Source: CAZLDI01 sp964558415 (GTDB taxonomy: Bacteria; Chloroflexota; Dehalococcoidia; SM23-28-2; RBG-16-64-32). Taken from it: a stretch of DNA of 64,000 nt. Positions 50,581 through 58,860 of this stretch are shown here, in pieces (the stretch's first letter is position 1; each line of letters starts with the position of its first letter). The translations under genes were made by a program, and so were the position numbers. The notes under the pieces are model-generated. The model worked only from the letters and a program-made list of their open reading frames with translations, made no database searches and was not told the origin of the DNA. The stretch is from the NCBI GenBank assembly GCA_964558415.1, contig CAZLDI010000015.1:1-64000 (forward strand). Direction: 5' to 3'.

Positions 50581-51891
50581 CTAGCCTTTGTCGGCATCAA
50601 CGATGCGCAGGAAGCGGTGCTTGCCGACGCGGATGATGGCGCCAGGTTCCAGCACCGCGATGACACCCAGCGTGGCCCCGTGCTTTCGGCTGTACATACC
50701 CTGCCCCTTGTCCCTGCCGACGAGTTCTACTGCGCCCTGCCGTATCAGTCGCCTGCCTTCTGACAACGTCGCAACAAGACCGCTGCTGCAAAGCAGTGGC
50801 GGCAACGACTCAGATCGACTGGAAATTCCGTTGAATGGCACGGTAACGTCAACGATTCCAGGTGGCAACTGTATGAGATCGAAAGCGTGCTGCGGATCTG
50901 CTCGGATGCTGAACGTGATCTCGAAGTCCTCCTGAGCGTGCGTCGCCGCGTCGCCACTATGGAACTGCGCAACGATCTCGCGCGCCAGGCGCATCTTCGC
51001 GTCGCGCGCGGCAGTGCCGGTGGCGCTGCGCGCGGCCTCGATGTCCTTATCAGGCACGTCCGTCAGGAGCTCGAAGTACTGCGGCACAAGGGAATCGGGA
51101 ATGGACATGAGTTTTCCGTACATGTCGTCCGGCGCGTCGTCTATGCCCACGAAGTTGTCGAACGACTGGCTCATCTTCTTGACGCCGTCCAGGCCAACCA
51201 GCAGCGGCACCAGGAAGACGGCCTGACCCTGCCCCGCGGGCCCCGCCTCCTGGCCCATCATGCGCTGCAGCTCGCGGCCCACCAGGTTGTTGAACTTCTG
51301 GTCCGTCCCGCCGAACTCCACGTCGGACTCAATCGCGACAGAATCGTATCCCTGGAGCAGCGGATATAGCAGTTCGTGGACGCCTATCGGCAGCTGCCCG
51401 CCGAAGCGCTGCGCGAAATCGTCTCGCTCCAATATCTGCGCGATTGTGAAGCGAGCGGTCAGCCGCACCACGTCCGTGAGGCTGAACTTGTCGAACCACT
51501 CCGTTTGTCGCCTGATCTCCGTCTTCTCTGGATCAAGCACCTTGTAGAACTGACGCAAGATCTTCTCGGAGTTCGCCATCACCTGCTCTTCCGTCAGCAT
51601 CGGGCGCGTCTCCGACTTCCCGGACGGGTCACCGATACGCGCCGTCCAATCGCCGATAATGACGACGACGGTATGCCCGAGGTTCTGGAACTTTCGAAGC
51701 TTCCTCAATCCCACCGCCCACCCCAGGGTGATTACGGGCACCGTGGGATCGAACCCCTGCTTCAACCGCAGATGCCGGCCGGAGCGCAGCGCGTCCAGCA
51801 ACTCCTTCTGCGGCACTATCTCCGCAACGCCACGGGTCGTCAGGGAGCGGAGCTCGTCGGCCGAAGGGACGCGTACCTCAGGCCTGGACAC
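50581..51891 (-). CDS. tyrS: Tyrosine--tRNA ligase with atypical HIGH and KMSKS motifs
   Basis: 436 residues. Class I synthetase: FDPTVPVITLGWAVGLRKLR, GDWTARIGDPSGKSETR, ELLYPLLQGYDSVAIESDVE, FGGTDQKFN and a C-terminal S4 RNA-binding domain (GLVATLSEGRRLIRQGAVEL). Two catalytic signatures deviate: the HIGH position reads TLGW instead of HxGH, and KMSKS reads KMSQS. The rest of the active site, including the tyrosine-binding segments, appears intact, so an enzyme with changed kinetics or a family variant is more likely than a pseudogene. GTG start overlaps ribF by 14 nt in a UroD-like/ribF/tyrS operon. Confidence 0.88.
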   Translation of the reverse strand: MSRPEVRVPSADELRSLTTRGVAEIVPQKELLDALRSGRHLRLKQGFDPTVPVITLGWAVGLRKLRKFQNLGHTVVVIIGDWTARIGDPSGKSETRPMLTEEQVMANSEKILRQFYKVLDPEKTEIRRQTEWFDKFSLTDVVRLTARFTIAQILERDDFAQRFGGQLPIGVHELLYPLLQGYDSVAIESDVEFGGTDQKFNNLVGRELQRMMGQEAGPAGQGQAVFLVPLLVGLDGVKKMSQSFDNFVGIDDAPDDMYGKLMSIPDSLVPQYFELLTDVPDKDIEAARSATGTAARDAKMRLAREIVAQFHSGDAATHAQEDFEITFSIRADPQHAFDLIQLPPGIVDVTVPFNGISSRSESLPPLLCSSGLVATLSEGRRLIRQGAVELVGRDKGQGMYSRKHGATLGVIAVLEPGAIIRVGKHRFLRIVDADKG

Positions 51892-52816
51892 GAAACCACT
51901 CGCGTGTGTCCGCGATGTCCTTGTGCATCTGCGTGATCAAGTCCTGAACGGACTCGAAGCGTTCCTCGCCGCGCAGCCGGTGGAGGACATCGATGCGCAT
52001 CTCCTGCCCGTACACATCCTGATCGAAGTCAATGATGAACGTCTCTACCGTCGGCCTGGGTTCAACGGCGAAGGTCGGCCTGATACCTATGCTGGTGCAC
52101 GACTCGTAGGCGCTCTCGCGAAGGTAAGCCCGCGTGACGTACACCCCATAAGCCGGCAGCGCTCGGTCAAGGCCGATCGCGACGTTGGCGGTAGGGAAAC
52201 CCAGGCTGCGCCCCCGGCGGTCGCCCGCGACGACCGGTCCGCGAAGCGAGAACGGCCTGCCGAGGAGCCGTCCCACTCGGCCCAGGTCGCCCTGCGCCAG
52301 CGCCTGGCGTATCGAACTGGATCCCACTTTCTCGTCGTCCTCGGCCAGCAGCGACGCCACCTCCACGGAGAATCCCAGCGATTCGCCGATCTGCCTCATA
52401 ACGCCGATCGTGCCGGCGCGGTTGCGGCCCAGCGCGAAGTCCGGACCGGCGACCAGCAGTCGCATCTCCAGCTCTTCCACGAGCAGCGAAAGGAATTCCT
52501 TTGGAGAAAGCTGCGCAAGCTCGGACGTGAACGCCAGCACGCCAACCGCGTCCAACCCTAACGCCTGTAGCAGCTCCACCCTCTCCTCGAGTGAGGTGAG
52601 ATACGTGATCGCGGTACCTGGGCGCAGGACGGCCCGCGGGTGCGGGTTGAACGTCAGCGCCACCGCCGCCAGTTGCTCCCGGCGGGCGCGTTGCAATAGA
52701 ACATCCACGAGGTGCTGGTGCCCGCGATGAACGCCGTCGAAGACGCCGATCGTCAGGGCGCAGGGACGTCCCGGCGCCACGCGCGATAGCTCGCGGCGGG
52801 CGAGCGAGACGGTCAC
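51878..52816 (-). CDS. ribF: Bifunctional riboflavin kinase / FAD synthetase
   Basis: 312 residues. The N-terminal adenylyltransferase half has TIGVFDGVHRGHQHLVD and ATALTFNPHPRAVL-type motifs with the phosphate-binding His residues; the C-terminal kinase half has GDRRGRSLGFPTAN. It makes FMN then FAD from riboflavin. GTG start overlaps the stop of the upstream gene as GTGA. The C-terminal DVYGQEMRIDVLHRLRGEERF is standard. Confidence 0.94.
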   Translation of the reverse strand: MTVSLARRELSRVAPGRPCALTIGVFDGVHRGHQHLVDVLLQRARREQLAAVALTFNPHPRAVLRPGTAITYLTSLEERVELLQALGLDAVGVLAFTSELAQLSPKEFLSLLVEELEMRLLVAGPDFALGRNRAGTIGVMRQIGESLGFSVEVASLLAEDDEKVGSSSIRQALAQGDLGRVGRLLGRPFSLRGPVVAGDRRGRSLGFPTANVAIGLDRALPAYGVYVTRAYLRESAYESCTSIGIRPTFAVEPRPTVETFIIDFDQDVYGQEMRIDVLHRLRGEERFESVQDLITQMHKDIADTREWFRVQA

Positions 52817-53805
52817 CTCTGCGCAGCCTCGACCAACGCCCTGAGATTAACGTCCGGCGTGCTGGGATCGACCGAGCAGCCGGGAGCCAGGAGAAAACGA
52901 CGTCCGTTTAGCTCCGCCGCCGCTGCCAACGCCTCGCTTCTTACGTCCTCCGCCATGCCCGTGCGAATTGTGGTCTCGTGCCCAACGCCGCCCATCAGCG
53001 CGCGGGCCGTGTGGTTCGCCATCTCCGCGAGCGACGAGTTCCCGGTTCCGTGTACGTCCCAGTGGTACGCAGCGACCGGATAATCCAGCGTTTCCGCCAG
53101 GTGGTTGTTGTTTCGGCAGACGTGCAAGACGTTAAACGGGGCGTCCTTGACCGCGTTCAGCACCGGAACGTCGAACTGACGGCAAAATGTGTCGAAATCG
53201 TCGGCGGAGATGAACTCAGTAGAGCCCCACTCGACCGTCGCGAAGAAGATGCCAGACGCCCCGGCATCAAGACAAGCGCGCGAGTACGCCGCTAGCGTCT
53301 GAGCAATCGCCTTCAGCGCCACCATTACCTCGTGCGAATCCTCTCGCATCAGGCGCTGCACATACTTCGCCGAGCCAGTGGTCCGGCTCAGGCAGGCGAG
53401 GGGTGCGAAGACCGTCTGGATGAAAGGCGTCTCGTCACTTAGCTCCTTCGCGATCAAGCGGAGCGACTCGAGCTGCTCGGCGAACACACCGGAGACGCCG
53501 TCCAGCGGCTCGATTTTGCGCAGGTCCTCGGGCGAGCTGACGCCCGGCTGCAACAGGTCAGGCTGGCGGTCGTTGTTAGCGGCATAAGCGGCGCCCCACG
53601 CCTCGCCGTAGTACGTGGCGCGGGGGTTGACCTTCACGTAGTCCCAGCCGTAGCGCCGCTGCGCCTCCAACGTGGTCTCTGCCAGTCCCTCAGCCGACCA
53701 TTCCCGTGGGAAGTCATGCCACCAGGCGGATACCGGCAGGCGGTCCACCTCATCCCCGCGCAAAGCGGCGAATGAGCGCTGCATCCCGGTCATCGCGGCG
53801 GCCAT
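52813..53805 (-). CDS. Uroporphyrinogen decarboxylase-family protein, not canonical HemE
   Basis: 330 residues. The TIM-barrel URO-D pattern is visible (LPVSAWWHDFPREW, IQTVFAPLACLSRTTG, GIFFATVEWGS, AYHWDVHGTG, MGGVGHETTIRTG). The canonical HemE start motif with its two substrate-binding arginines is missing, so haem synthesis is unlikely; many such relatives are methyltransferases acting on methylated amines, thiols or corrinoid proteins. First gene of an operon with ribF and tyrS. ATG 53805 is chosen; a GTG 13 codons earlier is possible. Confidence 0.8.
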   Translation of the reverse strand: MAAAMTGMQRSFAALRGDEVDRLPVSAWWHDFPREWSAEGLAETTLEAQRRYGWDYVKVNPRATYYGEAWGAAYAANNDRQPDLLQPGVSSPEDLRKIEPLDGVSGVFAEQLESLRLIAKELSDETPFIQTVFAPLACLSRTTGSAKYVQRLMREDSHEVMVALKAIAQTLAAYSRACLDAGASGIFFATVEWGSTEFISADDFDTFCRQFDVPVLNAVKDAPFNVLHVCRNNNHLAETLDYPVAAYHWDVHGTGNSSLAEMANHTARALMGGVGHETTIRTGMAEDVRSEALAAAAELNGRRFLLAPGCSVDPSTPDVNLRALVEAAQR

Positions 53806-53874
53806 GGTGAAGCTAGTGTACGTGAATGCGCGGGAATCTGCCACCAGCCAGATAGGCTGGTTGACGCGGGCAGT

Positions 53875-53904
53875 TTGCGTCCGCGCGCCAATTCAGCATA
53901 CACT
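53875..53904 (+). promoter_or_regulatory. Candidate promoter of the DEAD-box helicase gene
   Basis: TTGCGT (53875-53880), 18-nt spacer, TACACT (53899-53904). It predicts a leader of about 80 nt before the TTG start, a length often associated with regulation of cold-shock-type helicases. Confidence 0.4.
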
Positions 53905-53989
53905 GTATTCAAGTAGTCAACTTCAGTGCCGCTTTTCCCCACCTTCCGCCCCCACTCCATTTTCATTCCAGCCCCGAAAGGATCTGTTT

Positions 53990-55216
53990 TTGCCCTCGTT
54001 CCATAGCTTCAACCTGCGCCCTGCTATTCACAAGGCGCTGTCAGAAATGAATATCGAAACCCCAACACCCATCCAGGAGCGGTCGATCCCTCTGCTCCTT
54101 GAAGGGCGTGACGTCATCGCGCAGGCCCAGACGGGATCCGGCAAGACGCTGGCCTTCGGGCTCCCGATGATCGAGCGCTGCGACTCCTCGCAGCGCGAAG
54201 TGCAGGCGCTGGTCCTGACCCCTACCCGCGAGCTTGCCCGGCAGGTCCGCGATGTGCTCGCGACAACCGCGAAGTACGCCGGCCTCAAGGTCGCCGAACT
54301 CTGCGGTGGGCAACCGTACGGCCCGCAAGAGAAACAGCTCGCAGCGGGCCCTCAGGTGGTTGTCGGCACGCCGGGCCGCATTCTAGACCATCTCAGACAG
54401 CGTTCGCTGCGCCTGGAGCGCCTGCGCATGCTTGTGCTGGACGAGGCGGATGAAATGCTCGATCGCGGCTTCGCGATTGACGTCGAGCGCATTATCGCGA
54501 TGACGCCCCGCAGCCGTCAGACAGCCCTGTTCTCGGCCACGACACCGGCCTGGGTACACACCATCGCCGCAAAGCATCTCACCGAACCGGAGACGCTGAG
54601 CATCGACGCAGAGGAGGGCGAAGAGCTTGACATCGAGCACACCGTTGTGGAGGTGTTCCGAGAGGACAAGTTCCAGGTCCTCCTGAAGCTCCTGAGAGAG
54701 CGCATCGAAGGTACCACGCTCGTATTCGGGCGCACCAAGCACGGAGTACGCGCGCTGGGCAGGCGCCTCGAGGCGCAGGGATTCAAAGTCGCCGTCCTCC
54801 AGGGCAACCTGAGCCAAGGACAGCGTGATAGGGCGCTGGAGACGTTCCGGTCCGGGCGCGTGCCAATCCTGGTGGCTACAAATGTGGCCGCACGAGGTCT
54901 CGATATCCTGCACATCGAGCGGGTGATCAACTACGAGCTGCCCGACACGCCCTTGCTCTTCACACACCGCGTCGGGCGCACCGGTCGCATGGGGCGCTCA
55001 GGGCGCGCGATCACATTGGTCAGCGCCGTGGACCTGCCGAAACTACGCGAGATCGAGCGCGGGCTCGGCATTCGCCTGCCGCGTCAGAGCGCGGGCGGCG
55101 AGCCGCGCGCACCGGTGGTGACGTCACAGCCAGCCCAGCAGTCCGCCAGGTCAAACAACAACAAACCATGGGCGCGCCACAGTCGCTGGGGTCGGCCGCG
55201 GGCCGCGGTACGCTAG
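53990..55216 (+). CDS. DEAD-box ATP-dependent RNA helicase
   Basis: 408 residues from TTG 53990, set by AAGGA 8 nt upstream and by the usual FxxFNL start. All helicase motifs are present: Q motif (TPTPIQERSIPLLLEG), Walker A AQTGSGKT, PTRELA, LDEADEML, SATTP, VATNVAARGLDI and HRVGRTGRMG. It unwinds RNA during ribosome assembly, decay or cold adaptation. The C-terminal tail is short and basic (NNNKPWARHSRWGRPR). The amber stop is followed in the same frame by an RRM gene. Confidence 0.92.
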   Translation: MPSFHSFNLRPAIHKALSEMNIETPTPIQERSIPLLLEGRDVIAQAQTGSGKTLAFGLPMIERCDSSQREVQALVLTPTRELARQVRDVLATTAKYAGLKVAELCGGQPYGPQEKQLAAGPQVVVGTPGRILDHLRQRSLRLERLRMLVLDEADEMLDRGFAIDVERIIAMTPRSRQTALFSATTPAWVHTIAAKHLTEPETLSIDAEEGEELDIEHTVVEVFREDKFQVLLKLLRERIEGTTLVFGRTKHGVRALGRRLEAQGFKVAVLQGNLSQGQRDRALETFRSGRVPILVATNVAARGLDILHIERVINYELPDTPLLFTHRVGRTGRMGRSGRAITLVSAVDLPKLREIERGLGIRLPRQSAGGEPRAPVVTSQPAQQSARSNNNKPWARHSRWGRPRAAVR

Positions 55217-55225
55217 GAGGGCGGA

Positions 55226-55492
55226 CTGAGCCGGCTTTACGTAGGCAACCTCGCCCGGGAGACCAGCGACGCGGAGCTGCGCGCGGCCTTTTCACCGTTC
55301 GGCGCGGTCTCGTCTGTGAAGGTCGTTAGCGATCGGCGGGGGCGACCGAAGGGTTTCGCCTACGTACAGATGGCGGACGAGGCATCCGCAGCCAACGCCA
55401 TCGCTTCTCTGCGCGGCGTGCAGTTGAACGGGCGCACAATGGACATCGTCGCGGATTCCGCCCGCAGGGGCGGCCGCCCGCCGCGGCGCTAG
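55226..55492 (+). CDS. RRM-domain RNA-binding protein, in frame with the upstream helicase
   Basis: 88 residues. RNP2 is LYVGNL near the N terminus and RNP1 is KGFAYVQM; the helices ETSDAELRAAFSPFG and EASAANAIASL complete one RRM, with a short Arg/Gly tail (RRGGRPPRR). Such proteins resemble the small cold-induced Rbp proteins. No ATG, GTG or TTG lies between the helicase TAG (55214-55216) and the conserved fold; CTG at 55226, with AGGAGGG 5 nt upstream, is the only plausible start. As frame is kept, amber readthrough would yield a helicase-RRM fusion. Confidence 0.82.
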   Translation: MSRLYVGNLARETSDAELRAAFSPFGAVSSVKVVSDRRGRPKGFAYVQMADEASAANAIASLRGVQLNGRTMDIVADSARRGGRPPRR

Positions 55493-55506
55493 TTCCGGCT
55501 TGCCGC

Positions 55507-56253
55507 TTAGCCGGCGTCGCCTGCCGTGGCTGGCTCCACCGCCGTTTCCACAAGCGCTATATCGCCGAACGGCTTATCCTGCTCCGCCCAGAGGCGGCCC
55601 CCCTTGATCAATTCCAGCACCGCCAGAAACAAAACCACGATCTCCGTGCGAGTGCTGCAGGCTTCCAGTAGACGGCCGAACCCCAGCCGGCCGCGACCGC
55701 GGCGCAAGGCTTCGCTGACCTCCGCCACCTTCTCGTTGATCGTCAGGGGCTCGATGTGAAGGACGCCCTCTTCCGCCTCTGCCGGCTTGCGCGATAGGGC
55801 GTCCTTCACGACGGAGAGCAGCGTGTCCAGCGTTACCCCTTCCAGTCCCGGCGGGAAGGTCATGCCCTTCACCGGCGCCACCCGTCCGTAGGTACGGCGC
55901 CCTTCGTCCTCTATCTGCCGGAAAAGCTCCACAGCGTCCTTAAACCGCTTGTACTCCTCCAGCATCTGAGTCAGCTCACCGGCTGCTTGCTCGACCTGAT
56001 CTCTCAGGTCTGCCGGCGGTGGTTCCGCGCTCGGCACGAGGGCGCACGACTTGATATAGAGAAGCTTGGAGCCGACGTTGATAAACTCGGCGAGCATGTC
56101 AGGCTCGATACCCTGCGCTGACTCGATCTCGCGCCAGTACTGGTCATTGACTTCGGCGAGTGAGAGCGCAGTTATGTCCAATTGCTGCTGCTCAATCAGA
56201 TCAAGGAGGAGATCAAGCGGGCCGTCGAACCCTTCCACCTTGATCTGCAACAT
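55507..56253 (-). CDS. scpA: Segregation and condensation protein A
   Basis: 248 residues. Kleisin subunit that bridges SMC dimers with ScpB in chromosome condensation. The N-terminal signature MLQIKVEGFDGPLDLLLDLI is clear, with LSLAEVNDQYW and the C-terminal winged helix RTEIVVLFLAVLELIK. ATG 56253 lies 7 nt after a perfect TATAAT with no ribosome-binding site, so the mRNA is likely leaderless. scpB, its usual neighbour, is not next to it. Confidence 0.92.
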   Translation of the reverse strand: MLQIKVEGFDGPLDLLLDLIEQQQLDITALSLAEVNDQYWREIESAQGIEPDMLAEFINVGSKLLYIKSCALVPSAEPPPADLRDQVEQAAGELTQMLEEYKRFKDAVELFRQIEDEGRRTYGRVAPVKGMTFPPGLEGVTLDTLLSVVKDALSRKPAEAEEGVLHIEPLTINEKVAEVSEALRRGRGRLGFGRLLEACSTRTEIVVLFLAVLELIKGGRLWAEQDKPFGDIALVETAVEPATAGDAG

Positions 56254-56260
56254 TTCGCCC

Positions 56261-56290
56261 ATTATAGTCAGGCGAAACGTCTCCAGCCAA
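56261..56290 (-). promoter_or_regulatory. Consensus promoter for leaderless scpA
   Basis: TTGGCT (56290-56285), 18-nt spacer, perfect TATAAT (56266-56261) on the minus strand; transcription would start at or next to the scpA ATG. Confidence 0.65.
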
Positions 56291-56409
56291 GAGGAACGGT
56301 TAATGCGCGCAGACATTTTAGCTGTCAGAACTCGCGGCTGTCGTCCGCGAACAAGGTTGGCCCACATGCGCATTATAGCCGCCGAAGAAGGGTCGGACCC
56401 GCGGAACGA

Positions 56410-56439
56410 GTAAGGGCGCAGCGTTTGCTGCGCCCTTAC
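56410..56439 (-). terminator. Stem-loop downstream of aroF
   Basis: Perfect 12-bp inverted repeat GTAAGGGCGCAG/CTGCGCCCTTAC with a 6-nt loop, 18 nt after the aroF stop. No long T tract on either strand, but position and strength suit the end of the aromatic operon. Confidence 0.6.
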
Positions 56440-56456
56440 AGTTACGTGCGAACAAG

Positions 56457-57512
56457 CTAGCTAGCCCGGGCTGTCACCTTCTCCTCCTCGACGGGAGGCG
56501 CGACAGGCCGCCCCAGCGCCTCACCCAGGATCCTGACGCGGTCCATCAGCTTAGCAAAGTTCTTCGGCGTGAGCGACTGCGCTCCGTCGGAGAGAGCATG
56601 GTCCGGGTTAGGGTGGACCTCTACGATCAGTCCGTCCGCCCCGGCCGCGATCGCCGCCAGTCCCACCGCCTCCACCAGGTCCCACTTCCCGGTTGCGTGG
56701 CTTGGATCCCCGATGACGGGCAGGTGTGAAAGCTTCTTGACCAGCGGAATGGCGTTAATGTCGAACGTGAATCGCGTCGCAGTCTCGTACGTGCGAATGC
56801 CGCGCTCGCAGAGGATCACGTCGCGGTTACCGTGAGACAGGATGTACTCCGCGGAGAGCAACCACTCCTCGATCGTGCCAGAAACGCCCCGCTTCAACAG
56901 AACGGGCTTGCCGCTGCGGCCTACTTCATCCAGCAAGGTGAAGTTCTGGGAGTTTCGGGCACCGATCTGAAGTATATCTGCGTACTGAGACACGAGCGCC
57001 ACGTCACGGGCATCCATGACCTCGGTAATGATCGGGAGACCCGTCTCGTTACGCGCCTTCGCCAGAATCTGAAGCCCCTTCTCGCCGTGGCCGCGGAAGG
57101 CGTAAGGGCTGCTGCGCGGCTTGAAGGCGCCGCCGCGCAGGATGTGCGCTCCGGCGGCCTTCACGGCGTGCGCGGCCTCCATCACGTTCTCCTCTGTGTC
57201 CACGGAGCACGGGCCGCCCATCACCACCAGGCTGCCGTTCCCGATCTCCACCTGGCCGACGCGCACCACGGTGTCGTACGGGTTGACCTCGCGGCTCGCA
57301 AGCTTGAACGGCTTGCTGATGCGGACGACGGTGTCCACACCCTCCAGCACGCCCAGCTCGTCGACGAGCTCCGGGTAGACGTGCCCGAGCACGGCGACGA
57401 CGTTGCGCTCCTCGCCGTGGATGCGGTGCTCTTTGAACCCCAGCTCTCTAATCGCCTTCTGGACCGCGATTACCTGGTCCTCAGTTGCATCAGTCTTCAT
57501 AACTACGATCAT
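56457..57512 (-). CDS. aroF: 3-deoxy-7-phosphoheptulonate synthase (DAHP synthase, type I beta)
   Basis: 351 residues. Condenses phosphoenolpyruvate and erythrose-4-phosphate, the first step of the shikimate pathway. The N-terminal ~70 residues are the ferredoxin-like regulatory domain; the barrel has GGPCSVDTEENV, LRGGAFKPRSSPYAFRG, LLKRGVSGTIEEW and GDPSHATGKWDL. ATG with GAGGGAG 6 nt upstream. It follows aroH by 42 nt and closes the trpA-aroH-aroF group. Confidence 0.95.
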   Translation of the reverse strand: MIVVMKTDATEDQVIAVQKAIRELGFKEHRIHGEERNVVAVLGHVYPELVDELGVLEGVDTVVRISKPFKLASREVNPYDTVVRVGQVEIGNGSLVVMGGPCSVDTEENVMEAAHAVKAAGAHILRGGAFKPRSSPYAFRGHGEKGLQILAKARNETGLPIITEVMDARDVALVSQYADILQIGARNSQNFTLLDEVGRSGKPVLLKRGVSGTIEEWLLSAEYILSHGNRDVILCERGIRTYETATRFTFDINAIPLVKKLSHLPVIGDPSHATGKWDLVEAVGLAAIAAGADGLIVEVHPNPDHALSDGAQSLTPKNFAKLMDRVRILGEALGRPVAPPVEEEKVTARAS

Positions 57513-57554
57513 GTTTTACTCCCTCGATGTAAGATGCGCCGCTGTGCCTTCCTG

Positions 57555-57944
57555 TTAGCGGCCGTCGTTGTCGATGTCGGGCCGCAGCACCCGCGCGCCC
57601 CTCAGGTAAACGTGCTTGATCTCACCGGCCGGTTGATCTGTATTGACGTGGAGGAGTACTCGCAGACACATCGGTAGCGCGCCTGGTTTGTTCATCTCGT
57701 GCCCACAGAGCAGCGCCACGTTAGTCCAGCCCATCTCCCTGGCTGCGAGCGCGGGGAACTCAGCGTTGAGGTCCGGGGTGGCGGTGAAGAATGCCGAGGC
57801 GACGTTGTCTACGTCGATCTCGTTGGCCTTCTGCATCGCCGCGAGGAGTTCCCTGGTAGCCTCCAGGATCGCTTCGACCGTGTTCGCGTCTACGGTGGTG
57901 GCGCCCCTCACTCCCCTGGTCAGCACGCCGGCTCCTCCGGACAT
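57555..57944 (-). CDS. aroH: Chorismate mutase, AroH type
   Basis: 129 residues. Converts chorismate to prephenate for Phe and Tyr. The trimeric AroH class is shown by RGVRGATTVDANTVEAILEA, FFTATPDLNAEFPALAAREM, PMCLRVLLHVNT and HVYLRGARVLRPD, with catalytic Arg in RGVRG and in LRVLLH. Length is standard. It lies between trpA and aroF. Confidence 0.94.
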   Translation of the reverse strand: MSGGAGVLTRGVRGATTVDANTVEAILEATRELLAAMQKANEIDVDNVASAFFTATPDLNAEFPALAAREMGWTNVALLCGHEMNKPGALPMCLRVLLHVNTDQPAGEIKHVYLRGARVLRPDIDNDGR

Positions 57945-58050
57945 CTCCAGACAGAACCCGGCTGGCTAGCTTGCGCCAAAGATACCGGCCCGAGAGCTGC
58001 CACGATAGATAAGGCCGACGGAATCCCTCCAGGGAAGGACCCGAGCTGCC

Positions 58051-58860
58051 CTACGTAGCTGCTCTCCGCCGGCCGGTGACCACCTCCGCATATTCTCGCA
58101 ACCTCGCTTGTCGCTGTGAGGGATCGGCTTTGTCGATCTCCTCGATGATCGCACTACCGATGACGGCGGCGTCTGCGATTCGCCCTACCGCCTCAAAGTG
58201 CTTGCGTGTAGATATACCAAATCCTACCGCGATTGGCAAGGGGGTGCCGGTTCGCACACGATTGATGAACCCTTCCAGCCCCCGCGCAAGCTCCGCGCGA
58301 GCGCCGGTGACGCCGGTCACGCTGACGCAGTAGACGAAGCCGGAGGCGAGCTCCGCCACCCGTTTGATGCGCTCCTCCGTGCTCGTAGGCGCAAGGAGGT
58401 AGATCAACCGCAGATCGTTCGCCAGGCAAGCTTCCCGAAACGCCAGCGACTCCTCCGGGGGAAGGTCCACGGCGATTACACCGTCCGCGCCGGCGCCGGT
58501 GGCGTCCCGCGCGAAACTCTCGAGGCCGTACGCAAGTAGCGGATTATAGTACCCCATCGGGATGATCGCGGTCTCGACGCCATCGGCGCGCAGGGTTCGG
58601 ATGGTTCCGAGGCATGTCGCCAACGTGACACCGTTCTGGAGCGCCCGGAAGGAGCTGCGCTGTATGGTGGGACCCTCGGCCAGCGGGTCGGAAAACGGCA
58701 TCCCCAGCTCTATGATGTCGGCGCCGCCTTCCACCAGCGCCCGAACCAGGCCCGGTGTGGAGTCGATCTCAGGGTAGCCCACTGTGACGAACGCGACGAA
58801 GGCGGGCCGTCCTTCCTCCTTCGCACGCGAGAACGCTGCCTCAATCCGGCCGCCGGTCAC
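58051..58860 (-). CDS. trpA: Tryptophan synthase alpha chain
   Basis: 269 residues. Releases indole from indole-glycerol phosphate. Catalytic Glu in DIIELGMPFSDPLAEGPTIQ, Asp in GVIAVDLPPEE, plus YCVSVTGVTGAR and IAVGFGIS binding the phosphate. GTG at 58860 overlaps the upstream stop as GTGA. trpB is not adjacent: the upstream gene is a CPBP protease instead. Confidence 0.95.
   Translation of the reverse strand: MTGGRIEAAFSRAKEEGRPAFVAFVTVGYPEIDSTPGLVRALVEGGADIIELGMPFSDPLAEGPTIQRSSFRALQNGVTLATCLGTIRTLRADGVETAIIPMGYYNPLLAYGLESFARDATGAGADGVIAVDLPPEESLAFREACLANDLRLIYLLAPTSTEERIKRVAELASGFVYCVSVTGVTGARAELARGLEGFINRVRTGTPLPIAVGFGISTRKHFEAVGRIADAAVIGSAIIEEIDKADPSQRQARLREYAEVVTGRRRAAT

Noticed and set aside
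53806..53989. Helicase gene starting at an upstream ATG near 53672
   Set aside because: That extension overlaps the divergent UroD-like gene and its promoter, shows no helicase homology, and a TTG with ribosome-binding site lies at the conserved start.
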